Of a stretch of 64,000 bases of DNA, positions 35,012-42,864 are shown piece after piece (within the stretch, counting starts at the first letter, position 1; every line of letters starts with the position of its first letter). The stretch is from Streptomyces pseudovenezuelae. Its GTDB lineage: Bacteria; Actinomycetota; Actinomycetes; Streptomycetales; Streptomycetaceae. The notes beneath the pieces were generated by a model. That model did no database searches. It was not told where the DNA came from and saw nothing but the letters and a program-made list of their open reading frames with translations. Made by a program: the position numbers and the translations under genes. The DNA lies in assembly GCF_001513955.1 (NCBI RefSeq), contig NZ_KQ948144.1:1359195-1423194 (forward strand). Direction: 5' to 3'.

Positions 35012-35872
35012 GTGAGCGAACCGCGGTCCGCGCCGACGGTCGGCCAGGTCGTCCTCGGTCGGCGCCTGCTGGACCTGCGGGAACGCGCCGGGCTCAAGCG
35101 TGAGGAGGCCGCCCGCATCCTCCGGGTCGCCCCCGCCACCGTCCGCCGTATGGAGATGGCCGAGGTCGGGCTCAAGATCCCCTACCTCCAGCTGCTGCTG
35201 AAGGCCTACGGCGTCTCCGACCAGGAGGCCGAGGACTTCGTCCAGCTCGCCGAGGACGCCAACCGTCCCGGCTGGTGGCAGCGCTTCCACGACGTGCTGC
35301 CCGGCTGGTTCTCGATGCACGTCAGCCTGGAGGGCGCGGCCGCGCTCATCCGCGAGTACGAACCGCACTTCGTGCCCGGTCTGCTCCAGACCGAGGACTA
35401 CGCGCGTGGCGTCCTGCGCTCGGGCGCCATCGGCCAGACCAGCCCCGAGGACATCGAGCGCCATGTGGCCCTGCGCATGGAACGGCAGGGACTGCTCACC
35501 CGTCAGGGCGCGCCCCGGCTGTGGGTGGTCATGGACGAGACCGTGCTGCGCCGCCCGGTGGGCGGCCCGGAGGTGATGCGTGCGCAGATCGACAAACTGC
35601 TCGAGGCGACGAAGCTGCCCAACGTGACGCTCCAGGTCGCCCCGTTCGCGAGCGGGCCGCACCCCGGCACGTACGGGCCCTTCGTGCTCTTCCGATTCGC
35701 CGTGCCCGAACTTCCGGACATGGTCTACAGCGAGTACCTGACCGGCGCGATCTATCTGGACGCGCGCGTAGAGGTGGCGACCCACCTCGAGGTCATGGAC
35801 CGCATGGCGGCGCAGGCCGCTACGGCACATCGCACGAAGGAGATCCTCCGGGATCTCCGCAAGGAGCTGTGA
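35012..35872 (+). CDS. XRE family regulator with DUF5753
   Basis: 286 residues from GTG 35012 after GGAGGTGGAG. N-terminal helix-turn-helix (VVLGRRLLDLRERAGLKREEAARILRVAPATVRRMEMAEVGLKI), then the DUF5753 domain with GWWQRFHDVLPGWFSMHVSLEGAAALIREYEPHFVPGLLQTEDYARGVL. The DUF397 gene follows immediately (TGAATG). Such XRE/DUF397 pairs regulate antibiotic production and development, for example the Scr1/Scr2-type loci of S. coelicolor. It may act on the divergent ATPase gene. Confidence 0.94.
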   Translation: MSEPRSAPTVGQVVLGRRLLDLRERAGLKREEAARILRVAPATVRRMEMAEVGLKIPYLQLLLKAYGVSDQEAEDFVQLAEDANRPGWWQRFHDVLPGWFSMHVSLEGAAALIREYEPHFVPGLLQTEDYARGVLRSGAIGQTSPEDIERHVALRMERQGLLTRQGAPRLWVVMDETVLRRPVGGPEVMRAQIDKLLEATKLPNVTLQVAPFASGPHPGTYGPFVLFRFAVPELPDMVYSEYLTGAIYLDARVEVATHLEVMDRMAAQAATAHRTKEILRDLRKEL

Positions 35873-36127
35873 ATGAATCGCATCAAGCCCCGCCTCCGCG
35901 TCTACAACGGCATGCCCGCCCGGGAGCTGGGGAGCGAAGGCTGGCACAAGCCGTGGAGCGGCGGCAACGGCGGCAACTGCCTGGAGGCGATGAAGCTCGC
36001 CGACGGCCGGATCGCCGTGCGCCAGTCCACCGACCCGGACGGACCGGCGCTGATCTACACCACCGACGAGATGACCGCGTTCATCGAGGGCGCGAAGGCG
36101 GGGGTGGCCGACTTCCTGCTCTCCTGA
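35873..36127 (+). CDS. DUF397 domain protein (84 aa)
   Basis: ATG 35873 directly abuts the XRE stop (TGAATG), so translation is coupled. WHKPWSGGNGGNCLEAMKLADGRIAVRQSTDPDGPALIYTTDEMTAFIEGAKAGVADFLL is a full DUF397 domain (Scr1/BldB-related small proteins). Usually the partner that modulates the adjacent XRE protein. A convergent terminator hairpin follows. Confidence 0.94.
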   Translation: MNRIKPRLRVYNGMPARELGSEGWHKPWSGGNGGNCLEAMKLADGRIAVRQSTDPDGPALIYTTDEMTAFIEGAKAGVADFLLS

Positions 36128-36143
36128 CCTCGTTGCTCCCTTG

Positions 36144-36170
36144 CTGGGTAATCACTGCTGGTAATCACTG
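36144..36170 (+). repeat. 13-bp tandem repeat after the DUF397 gene
   Basis: CTGGGTAATCACTG (36144-36157) followed at once by CTGGTAATCACTG (36158-36170), differing by one base in length. Lies between the DUF397 stop and the terminator. Confidence 0.75.
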
Positions 36171-36190
36171 ATGAGCAAGCACTGACGGGT

Positions 36191-36225
36191 GGGGGGAGGG
36201 GCGGCAGCTGCTCGCCCCACCCCCC
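36191..36225. terminator. Bidirectional terminator between DUF397 and MocR genes
   Basis: GGGGGG-A-GGGGCG (36191-36203) pairs with CGCCCC-A-CCCCCC (36213-36225), one A-A mismatch, 9-base loop. Situated between convergent genes. Confidence 0.85.
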
Positions 36226-36234
36226 ATCCACGGT

Positions 36235-37701
36235 TCACGACCCCCGCGTCCCACTCGACGCCAACGCCCCGCACAGCGCCTCCAGCGCCGCCCCGTACGC
36301 ATGCTCGGGAGGCGTCGCGTACCCCACGACCAGACCGTCGTCGGCCGGCATGTCCGTGTCCGGGTGGCGGAAATCCGCGAGCCCGTCGAGCGCCACTCCG
36401 TGCAGGGCCGCGGCCCCGAGGGCGGACCGCTCGGTGCCCGGCGGCAGTCGCAGCACCGCGTGCAGGCCCGCCGCCAGCCCGCTGACCTGCACGTGCGGCG
36501 CCCGCTCGGCCAGCGCGGCGACGAGCCGGTCCCGGCGATCGCGGTACCTCTGCCGCATCCGCCGTACATGACGGTCGTAGGACCCGGAGACGATCAGGTC
36601 GGCGAGGGCCAGCTGGTCGAGCACGCTCGCCCAGGCCTCCCGCTCGCCCTTGGCCGCGAGCACGTCGCCGACGTACCGCTCGGGCAGCACCATCCACCCC
36701 AGCCGCACCGCGGGCGACAGGCTCTTGCTGACCGAGCCGATCAGGACCACCTGCTCGGGATCGAGGCTCTGCAGGGCGCCGACGGGCTTGCGGTCGTAGC
36801 GGAACTCCCCGTCGTAGTCGTCCTCCAGCACCACCACGCCACGCGCGCGTGCCCGGTCGACCACCGCGGCCCGGCGCTCGGCGTGCAGCGGACCGCCGGT
36901 GGGGAACTGGTGTGCGGGCGTGAGTAGCACGGCCCGCTCGCGCGTCAACCGGTCGACGCGCGCCCCGTGTTCGTCGAGGGGGAGCGGCACGGTCCGTACG
37001 CCCTCGGCCGCGAGCAGCTGCCGGTGGAAGGGCAGTCCGTACGCCTCGACGGCGAGCGGACCGCGCAGGATCTGCCCGCTCCGACCCCCGAAGAGCAGAC
37101 GCAGGGCGTGCGCGAATCCGGAGCAGACGACGATCCGGTCCGGTTCCGTCCGCACGCCGCGCGCGCGGGCGAGGTATGCCGCCAGGGCCGCTCGCAGCTC
37201 CGGCCGCCCGGCGGGGTCGCCGGGGCCGAAGACCTCGTTGGGGGCCTGCTGGAGGGCCCGGCGGTAGGAAGCGAGCCAGGCGGACCGGGGGAAGGAGGAG
37301 GCGTCCGGGGTGCCCTGGCGGAGGTCGTGCCGGGCGGGCCGGCCGCGGTGCGGGGCATCGGTGCGTGCGGAGGGTGCGGGTGCTGCGGGTGCTTTCGGGG
37401 GTACGGCGGAGTGCGGCGGCCGGGCCCGTTCGGCGACGCGGGTGCCGGAGCCCTGCCGGGCGGTGAGCCAGCCCTCGGCGACCAGTTCGGCGTAGGCGTC
37501 GGCCACGGTGTTGCGGGCGACGCCGAGGTCGGCGGCGAGCGAGCGGTACGGCGGCAGCCGGGTGCCCGGGGCGAGCCGCCCGCCGCGTACCGCGTCCCGC
37601 AGAGCCCTGATGAGCGCGGCCCGCCTGCTCCCCGGACCGGAGAGCTCCAGGTGCAGGTCGGAGCCGATCCGCTCCGCATAATTGACCCACGATTCTGCCA
37701 T
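36235..37701 (-). CDS. MocR-type regulator (GntR winged helix plus PLP aminotransferase fold)
   Basis: 488 residues from ATG 37701. Residues about 15-90 form the winged helix (LIRALRDAVRGGRLAPGTRLPPYRSLAADLGVARNTVADAYAELVAEGWL); the rest is a type I aminotransferase fold with DDYDGEFRYDRKPVG and the PLP lysine in SVSKSLSPAVRLGW. MocR proteins sense PLP or a PLP adduct. It diverges from the AhpD-like gene, 46 bases apart, the usual arrangement for regulating the neighbour. Confidence 0.94.
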   Translation of the reverse strand: MAESWVNYAERIGSDLHLELSGPGSRRAALIRALRDAVRGGRLAPGTRLPPYRSLAADLGVARNTVADAYAELVAEGWLTARQGSGTRVAERARPPHSAVPPKAPAAPAPSARTDAPHRGRPARHDLRQGTPDASSFPRSAWLASYRRALQQAPNEVFGPGDPAGRPELRAALAAYLARARGVRTEPDRIVVCSGFAHALRLLFGGRSGQILRGPLAVEAYGLPFHRQLLAAEGVRTVPLPLDEHGARVDRLTRERAVLLTPAHQFPTGGPLHAERRAAVVDRARARGVVVLEDDYDGEFRYDRKPVGALQSLDPEQVVLIGSVSKSLSPAVRLGWMVLPERYVGDVLAAKGEREAWASVLDQLALADLIVSGSYDRHVRRMRQRYRDRRDRLVAALAERAPHVQVSGLAAGLHAVLRLPPGTERSALGAAALHGVALDGLADFRHPDTDMPADDGLVVGYATPPEHAYGAALEALCGALASSGTRGS

Positions 37702-37747
37702 GGAAATGCACCCTACAGCAGGTCTTTCCGGGCCGTAGATTGGTCAC

Positions 37748-38227
37748 ATGACGACGACGAACCCGCAGCTGACCGGCACGGCTCGACTGAACCTCGCGAA
37801 GGCCGCCCCGAAGGTGTTCCGGGCCCTGATCGGCTTCGACACGGCGGCCCGCGAGGGCCTCGACCCCGCGCTCGTCGAGCTGATCCAGATCCGCGCCTCC
37901 CACCTCAACCACTGCGCGTACTGCCTCCACATGCACACCAACGACGCCCGCAAGGCCGGCGAGACGGAGGACCGCCTCCACATGGTCCCGGTCTGGCGCG
38001 AGGCCCGACATTTCTTCACGGAGAAGGAGCAGGCGGCCCTGGCCCTCACCGAGGCGGTCACGCTGGTGGCCGACGGCGGAGTCCCCGACACGGTCTACGC
38101 CCAGGCCGCGGCCAGCTTCGACGAGCAGGAACTGGCCCACGTACTGTCCCTGATCCTCACGATCAACACCTGGAACAGGGTGGCCCTGGCGACGGCGAAG
38201 GTGGCGGGGACGGACGAGCGGCGGTGA
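37748..38227 (+). CDS. Carboxymuconolactone decarboxylase family (AhpD-like) protein
   Basis: 159 residues from ATG 37748. AhpD-like alkylhydroperoxidase fold with ELIQIRASHLNHCAYCLHMHTNDAR, whose CAYC pair and His are the redox centre. Probably reduces peroxides with a thiol partner. Divergent from the MocR gene, which probably controls it. No carboxymuconolactone pathway gene is nearby. Confidence 0.92.
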   Translation: MTTTNPQLTGTARLNLAKAAPKVFRALIGFDTAAREGLDPALVELIQIRASHLNHCAYCLHMHTNDARKAGETEDRLHMVPVWREARHFFTEKEQAALALTEAVTLVADGGVPDTVYAQAAASFDEQELAHVLSLILTINTWNRVALATAKVAGTDERR

Positions 38228-38255
38228 GCGGCCGGGCGGCCGCGCCGCGCCCGCC

Positions 38256-39743
38256 CTACACCGTCATCGGACGGTCGTACGGCCCGATCGGCGCCGGCAG
38301 TTGCGAGCTGCCCGTCAGATGGCGGTCGACCGCCGCCGCGACCGCCCGTCCCTCCGCGATCGCCCACACGATCAACGACTGCCCCCGAGCGGCGTCCCCC
38401 GCGGCGAACACCCCCGGCACGTTCGTGGCGAACCCCGCATCCCGCGCCACCGTCCCCCGCGGCTCCATCTCCAGCCCCAACTGCTCCACCAGGCCGTCCC
38501 CCCGGTCCGGCCCGGAGAAACCGAGCGCCAGCAGCACGAGCTCGGCGGGGAGGGTCCGCTGCGTGCCCTCCACCGGCCGCCGCGCCGCGTCCACCTCGAC
38601 GAGGTGCAGCGACCGCACACGCCCGTCCGCGTCCCCGGTGAAGCGCAGCGTGGACGCCGCGAACAACCGGGCGTCCGCGTCGGCCGCGGGCGCCGTCCGC
38701 AGCTCACCGGCCTCCTCGTGCGCCGCCGACAACCGGTAGATCTTCGGATACGTGGGCCATGGCTCGGCATCCTCGTCCCGCTCGCCCCCCGGCTGGGCGT
38801 AGATGTCCAACTGGGTCACGGAAGCGGCGCCTTCGCGCACCGCGGTCCCCAGACAGTCCGCCCCCGTGTCACCCCCGCCCACGATCACCACATGCTTCCC
38901 GGCGGCCGACATCGGGGACACCGCCAGATCCCCCTCGCGTACCCGGTTGGCCAGCGGCAGATACTCCATGGCCTGCTGCACCCCGGCCAACTCCCGACCC
39001 GGCACGTCCAGTTCACGCCACGCCGTGGCCCCGGTGGCGATCACGACCGCGTCGTACCGCGTGCGCAGCTCCGCCGCTCCGACATCCCGCCCGACCGCCG
39101 TGGACGTGCGGAACTTCGTCCCCTCGGCCCGCATCTGCTCGATCCGCCGCTCCAGATGGTGCTTCTCCATCTTGAACTCGGGGATGCCGTACCGCATCAG
39201 CCCGCCGAGCCGGTCGTCCTTCTCGTAGACGGCCACCGTGTGTCCCGCCCGCGTCAACTGCTGGGCCGCGGCGAGCCCGGTCGGCCCCGACCCGATCACC
39301 GCGACGGTCCGCCCCGACAGCCGGTCCGGCGGCCGGGGCGGCGTGAACCCGAGCTCCCAGGCCTGCTCCGCGACGGCCACCTCGACGTTCTTGATGGTGA
39401 CCGCCGGCTGGTTGATGGCGAGCACGCACCCCGCCTCGCACGGCGCCGGACACAACCGCCCTGTGAACTCGGGGAAGTTGTTCGTCGCGTGCAGCCGGTC
39501 GGCGGCCTGCCGCCAGTCCTCCCGCGAGACCAGGTCGTTCCACTCCGGGATGAGATTCCCCAGCGGACAGGCCTCGTGGCAGAACGGGATGCCGCAGTCC
39601 ATGCAGCGATCCGCCTGTTCGGTGATGATGGGCAGCAGCGCCCCGGGGACGTACACCTCGTCCCAGTCCCGGACCCGCTCCTCGACCGGCCGGCGGGGCC
39701 AGTCCTGACGCGGGGTGGTCATGAATCCCTTGGGATCGGCCAT
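38256..39743 (-). CDS. gltD: Glutamate synthase small subunit
   Basis: 495 residues from ATG 39743 (MADPKGFMTTPRQDWPRRPVEERVRDW). Two N-terminal Fe-S clusters (CMDCGIPFCHEACPLGN and CPAPCEAGC), FAD site AVIGSGPTGLAAAQQL, NADPH site VVIVGGGDTGADCLG, and ATNVPGVFAAGDAARGQSL near the end. Supplies electrons from NADPH to the large subunit in glutamate synthesis from glutamine and 2-oxoglutarate. No gltB lies beside it, so it either acts with a distant GltB or with another dehydrogenase. Single-gene transcription unit. Confidence 0.93.
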   Translation of the reverse strand: MADPKGFMTTPRQDWPRRPVEERVRDWDEVYVPGALLPIITEQADRCMDCGIPFCHEACPLGNLIPEWNDLVSREDWRQAADRLHATNNFPEFTGRLCPAPCEAGCVLAINQPAVTIKNVEVAVAEQAWELGFTPPRPPDRLSGRTVAVIGSGPTGLAAAQQLTRAGHTVAVYEKDDRLGGLMRYGIPEFKMEKHHLERRIEQMRAEGTKFRTSTAVGRDVGAAELRTRYDAVVIATGATAWRELDVPGRELAGVQQAMEYLPLANRVREGDLAVSPMSAAGKHVVIVGGGDTGADCLGTAVREGAASVTQLDIYAQPGGERDEDAEPWPTYPKIYRLSAAHEEAGELRTAPAADADARLFAASTLRFTGDADGRVRSLHLVEVDAARRPVEGTQRTLPAELVLLALGFSGPDRGDGLVEQLGLEMEPRGTVARDAGFATNVPGVFAAGDAARGQSLIVWAIAEGRAVAAAVDRHLTGSSQLPAPIGPYDRPMTV

Positions 39744-39862
39744 GGCCGTCTTCCTCGCTCACGCTGGTGACGCTGACGCGTCCGACGTGGCCGTGCGTCA
39801 TCGAGCGGCACTCCTGCGGAACATCTTCCGGCCACGATACGACTCCTCGGCCACTCGCGCAG

Positions 39863-39892
39863 AGTGCCGGGGAGTGCCGGGGAGCGCCGGTG
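39863..39892 (+). repeat. 10-bp tandem repeat upstream of gltD
   Basis: AGTGCCGGGG twice (39863-39872, 39873-39882) and a third copy with two changes (39883-39892). It lies in the 198-base spacer between gltD and the DUF1772 gene. Confidence 0.75.
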
Positions 39893-39941
39893 AGCAACCG
39901 GGGACGGCGTCTTCTCCGAGCCGGCGAAGCGGTGCGTGCGC

Positions 39942-40421
39942 TCAGGTGAGGGCCAGTATGTACGCCAGCGCCGCCGCGCCCGAGGCGATCGCGCGCACGT
40001 GGTTCCACATCGTCCACTCGCGCACGTACGTCGGCCAGTACGCCGTCGCCTCCGGGGTGCCCGGATCCAGCCTGAGCAGGGCGTCGTTGCGGGGCACGTG
40101 CGCCACCGTCGTCAGCCCGAAGGCGCCGAACAGATACAGCGCGCTGCCCACCAGCAGTTCCACGGTCCCCTCGTCCGGCCACAGCACGAACGTCACCACC
40201 GCGATCACCGCGCACAGCACCGCGGAGCCCGCGAACACGGCCATGAACGGCGGCCGCACGGCGCTCACATTGATCGCGTTCATCGCGGCGACGCCCTGCG
40301 CGGGCGGCAACGCGGCGAGCCCTCTCATCACGAACGCCGAGAACGCGCAGAACACCCCTGCCACCAGTCCGGTCCCGAGCACCCCCAGCACGACCAGCAT
40401 GAAATAAGGCCCGTCGATCAT
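39942..40421 (-). CDS. DUF1772 (anthrone oxygenase-like) membrane protein
   Basis: 159 residues if read from ATG 40421 (MIDGPYFMLVVLGVLGTGLVAGVFCAFSAFVM); the frame opens 14 codons earlier at 40463. Four membrane helices. DUF1772 pattern: RGLAALPPAQGVAAMNAINVSAVRPPFMAVFAG, HVPRNDALLRLDPGTPEA, WTMWNHVRAIASGAAALAYILAL. The name comes from distant similarity to a fungal anthrone oxygenase; bacterial members have no proven reaction. Confidence 0.87.
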   Translation of the reverse strand: MIDGPYFMLVVLGVLGTGLVAGVFCAFSAFVMRGLAALPPAQGVAAMNAINVSAVRPPFMAVFAGSAVLCAVIAVVTFVLWPDEGTVELLVGSALYLFGAFGLTTVAHVPRNDALLRLDPGTPEATAYWPTYVREWTMWNHVRAIASGAAALAYILALT

Positions 40422-40688
40422 CCCCACACCAGCTCCCGCCTCCGACCCGGAACCACCCGTCACCCCCAGTGAATCCCGCCCTCACCCTCCTCACCATGGC
40501 CATCCCGCGCACCCCCATAAGCGGTCGTCCATCCCCACCGGCTGCCCAGAACTCCTCCACACCGACGGCCGCGGCTCGGTGCCGGGATGCGGTGCCGGGT
40601 TGCGGTGAAGGGGTGCGGTGTCGCGGATGGGCCGCGGCGGTGCCGAGGGCTTGTCCCGGTGCCGTCGGGCGGTGCGCTGCCGGGGCGG

Positions 40689-41396
40689 TCAGCCCGCCTC
40701 CTCCCGCAGCACCGCGCCCCGCTCCCGCCACCCCCGCAGTACCGCCTCCACCCGCCCCGAGATCCGCCGCCGCGCCTCGTGCCGCGCCACCCCGCTCATC
40801 AGCAACGTGTCGTACGGCGTGTCCACATGCCGTACGGAGGCCACCACCGCCGACACCACCGCCCCCTCCGACAGGGCCCGCCCCGCCGCACTCCGCCCCA
40901 CCCGCCCACTGCCCCGCACGGACGCGTGCGAGGCGATGGTCCGGGCCCGCTCGTCGGGGCACCCCGGAAACAGCCGCCGTATCTCCGCGGCGAACGCCTC
41001 CGCGAACCGCACGTCCTCCACCGCCCGCCGCCGGGCGTCCCGCATCCGACGCCGCCGTCGTGCCTCCGCGTCGGCCAGACACCGCTGCTCGGCCCGCGCC
41101 AGCCCCGCCTCCTCGACGAGGACGCCCTGCCGCTCGTAGCGCCCCTTGCGCCGGTTGAACCGCACGACGACCGCCGACAGCGCGCTCTCCTCCCGCGACC
41201 GGCGCGTGAGTGCCGTGTCCCCGCGCGGCAGGAAGACCAGATGTCCGAGGTCGGCGCAGTCGAGACACCGCGGTGCCCCGTCCTCGACGACGAGCAACGG
41301 CAACGGCCCACCCCGGCACTCCGCGCAGTGCCGTCTCCGCAACGGCTGGACGACGAGTGGTCCACCACGGGCCGGGGGAGTCGCGAGGCCGGTCAT
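40689..41396 (-). CDS. DUF2293 domain protein
   Basis: 235 residues from ATG 41396, or 243 from GTG 41420; neither has a strong ribosome site. A cysteine-rich N-terminal part (RRRHCAECRGGPLPLLVVEDGAPRCLDCADLGHL) could bind zinc. The DUF2293 core follows: DVRFAEAFAAEIRRLFPGCPDERARTIASHASVRGSGRVGRSAAGRALSEGAV and SVRHVDTPYDTLLMSGVARHEARRRI. Function unknown. Confidence 0.88.
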   Translation of the reverse strand: MTGLATPPARGGPLVVQPLRRRHCAECRGGPLPLLVVEDGAPRCLDCADLGHLVFLPRGDTALTRRSREESALSAVVVRFNRRKGRYERQGVLVEEAGLARAEQRCLADAEARRRRRMRDARRRAVEDVRFAEAFAAEIRRLFPGCPDERARTIASHASVRGSGRVGRSAAGRALSEGAVVSAVVASVRHVDTPYDTLLMSGVARHEARRRISGRVEAVLRGWRERGAVLREEAG

Positions 41397-41440
41397 GAGG
41401 GGTTCATTCCCCGGCCGCACCCACCCCGGACACGGACACC

Positions 41441-41515
41441 GTGACGGATACGGACGCGGACATGGGCACAGACGCAGACACGGACGCGGACGCCGTCACG
41501 GACACGGCCTCGGAC
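41441..41515 (+). repeat. Low-complexity GACACG/GACGCG hexamer tract
   Basis: An imperfect run of six-base units (GACACG, GACGCG, GATACG, GACATG) lies upstream of the uridine kinase-like gene. It forms an open frame that reads TDTDADMGTD-like repeats but is probably not translated as such. A similar tract occurs at 59435-59478. Confidence 0.7.
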
Positions 41516-41596
41516 CACCGATCTCCGCGTCCGATGCCATGTCGGTCGGCCACCCGGTCTCGTCACTCCCCGCGTCCCCTGACGCATCATGGCCGT

Positions 41597-42229
41597 GTGC
41601 GACTCGAAGCGATCACCTGGGACCGGCTCGGCGAGCGGCTGGCCGACCGCCTCCTCGATCTGAAGCCCGCCGACGGCAGCCCCTGGCCCCGCGTCGCCCT
41701 CGACGGAGCTCCGGCGGCCCGCCCGGATGAACTCGCCGAACGGGTGGGGGAGGCCCTGCGGATACGCGGCCGGCCGTCGCTCGTCGTCGGCACCGAGGGC
41801 TTCCTGCGCCCCGCCTCGCTCCGTCTGGAACACGGCCACCACGACCTGGAGGCCTACTACGACGGCTGGTTCGACACCGGCGCCCTGTGGCGCGAGGTCT
41901 TCGACCCCCTCGAACCCGGCGGCGACGGCCGGGTCCTGCCCGACCTGTGGGACCCCGTCTCCGACCGCGCCACCCGCAGTCCCTACGTCCATCTCCCGCC
42001 CGGCGGCGTCCTGTTGCTCCACGGTCCCCTCCTGTTGCGCCACTGGTTCCCCTTCGACCTGACCGTCCACGTCCTCCTCTCCGAGGGCGCCCTCCGCCGC
42101 CGTACCCCTGAGCCCGACCACTGGACCCTCCCCGCCTACGAGCGCTACGCCGACGAGACCGACCCGGCCGGCACGGCCGACGTCCTGGTCCGCGCCGACG
42201 ACCCCCGCCACCCGGCGTGGAACGGCTGA
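41597..42229 (+). CDS. Uridine kinase-like protein lacking a P-loop
   Basis: 210 residues from GTG 41597 (VRLEAITWDRLGERLADRLLDLK); the upstream in-frame extension is the hexamer tract. The protein is usually annotated uridine kinase in Streptomyces. At the Walker A position there is VALDGAPAARPDELA rather than GxxxxGKS. SLVVGTEGFLRPASLRLEHGHHDLEAYYDGWFDTGALWREVFDPL and HLPPGGVLLLHGPLLLRHWFPFDLTVHV resemble the kinase fold (strand-Walker B region). It may be catalytically dead or use another nucleotide mode. Confidence 0.86.
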   Translation: MRLEAITWDRLGERLADRLLDLKPADGSPWPRVALDGAPAARPDELAERVGEALRIRGRPSLVVGTEGFLRPASLRLEHGHHDLEAYYDGWFDTGALWREVFDPLEPGGDGRVLPDLWDPVSDRATRSPYVHLPPGGVLLLHGPLLLRHWFPFDLTVHVLLSEGALRRRTPEPDHWTLPAYERYADETDPAGTADVLVRADDPRHPAWNG

Positions 42230-42248
42230 CCGGCGCGGAACGGCTGAC
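42219..42248 (+). repeat. Short direct repeat at the 3' end of the uridine kinase-like gene
   Basis: GGAACGGCTGAC at 42219-42230 repeats at 42237-42248. The first copy includes the stop codon, consistent with a small tandem duplication. Confidence 0.7.
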
Positions 42249-42410
42249 GGACCGGACCGGTACGGGGGCTGTGGCGTCGATGCCCGGACCGGGCCGCCGT
42301 CAGCGCGTGGTTCCGGGTGCGGCCCCCCGGTGACGCGGCGAGAATGTAGGGCGCCGGGACTTGCGGTGCCGCCCGCGTCGCGCCGGCCGTCCGGCATCGG
42401 GAGGTACTCC

Positions 42411-42842
42411 ATGACCACCGCCGGAGACATCATGCACCGGGGTGCCCAGTGGATCCCCGCCCACGAGACCCTCGACCGCGCCGCCCAGCTGATGCGCGAA
42501 CTCGGCGTCGGAGCCCTGCCCATCAGTGACGAGAACGAACGGCTGTGCGGCATCCTCACCGACCGCGACATCGTCATCGGCTGTGTGGCCGTGGGCCACG
42601 ACCCGGCCAGGGTCACCGCCGGTGAGATGGCCCAGGGCACCCCCCGCTGGATCGACGCGAGCGCAGACGTGGCCGACGTCCTGCACGAGATGCAGGAGCA
42701 CCGGATCCGCAGGCTCCCCGTCATCGAGAACAAGCGCCTGGTGGGCATGATCAGCGAATCCGACCTGGCCCGGCACCTGACGGACGAGCAGATCGCAGGC
42801 TGGGCCGAGAACGTCTACGCGCGCTCCGCCACCACCCACTGA
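42411..42842 (+). CDS. CBS domain protein (143 aa)
   Basis: ATG 42411 follows GGGAGG. Two CBS motifs: AGDIMHRGAQWIPAHETLDRAAQLMRELGVGALPISDENERLCGILTDRDIVIGCVAVGHDP, and DVADVLHEMQEHRIRRLPVIENKRLVGMISESDLARHL. Similar to the hypoxia-response CBS proteins of mycobacteria. Likely binds adenine nucleotides and reports energy state. It stands alone, convergent with corA. Confidence 0.93.
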   Translation: MTTAGDIMHRGAQWIPAHETLDRAAQLMRELGVGALPISDENERLCGILTDRDIVIGCVAVGHDPARVTAGEMAQGTPRWIDASADVADVLHEMQEHRIRRLPVIENKRLVGMISESDLARHLTDEQIAGWAENVYARSATTH

Positions 42843-42864
42843 CCCGCCCCGCGGGCGACCCCGG

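Noticed and set aside
36152..38140. 662-codon minus-strand frame over the MocR gene
   Set aside because: Shadow of the MocR protein, with Arg-rich content and no family pattern.
41441..41596. N-terminal extension TDTDADMG... of the uridine kinase-like protein
   Set aside because: Low-complexity hexamer tract; the conserved protein begins at GTG 41597.
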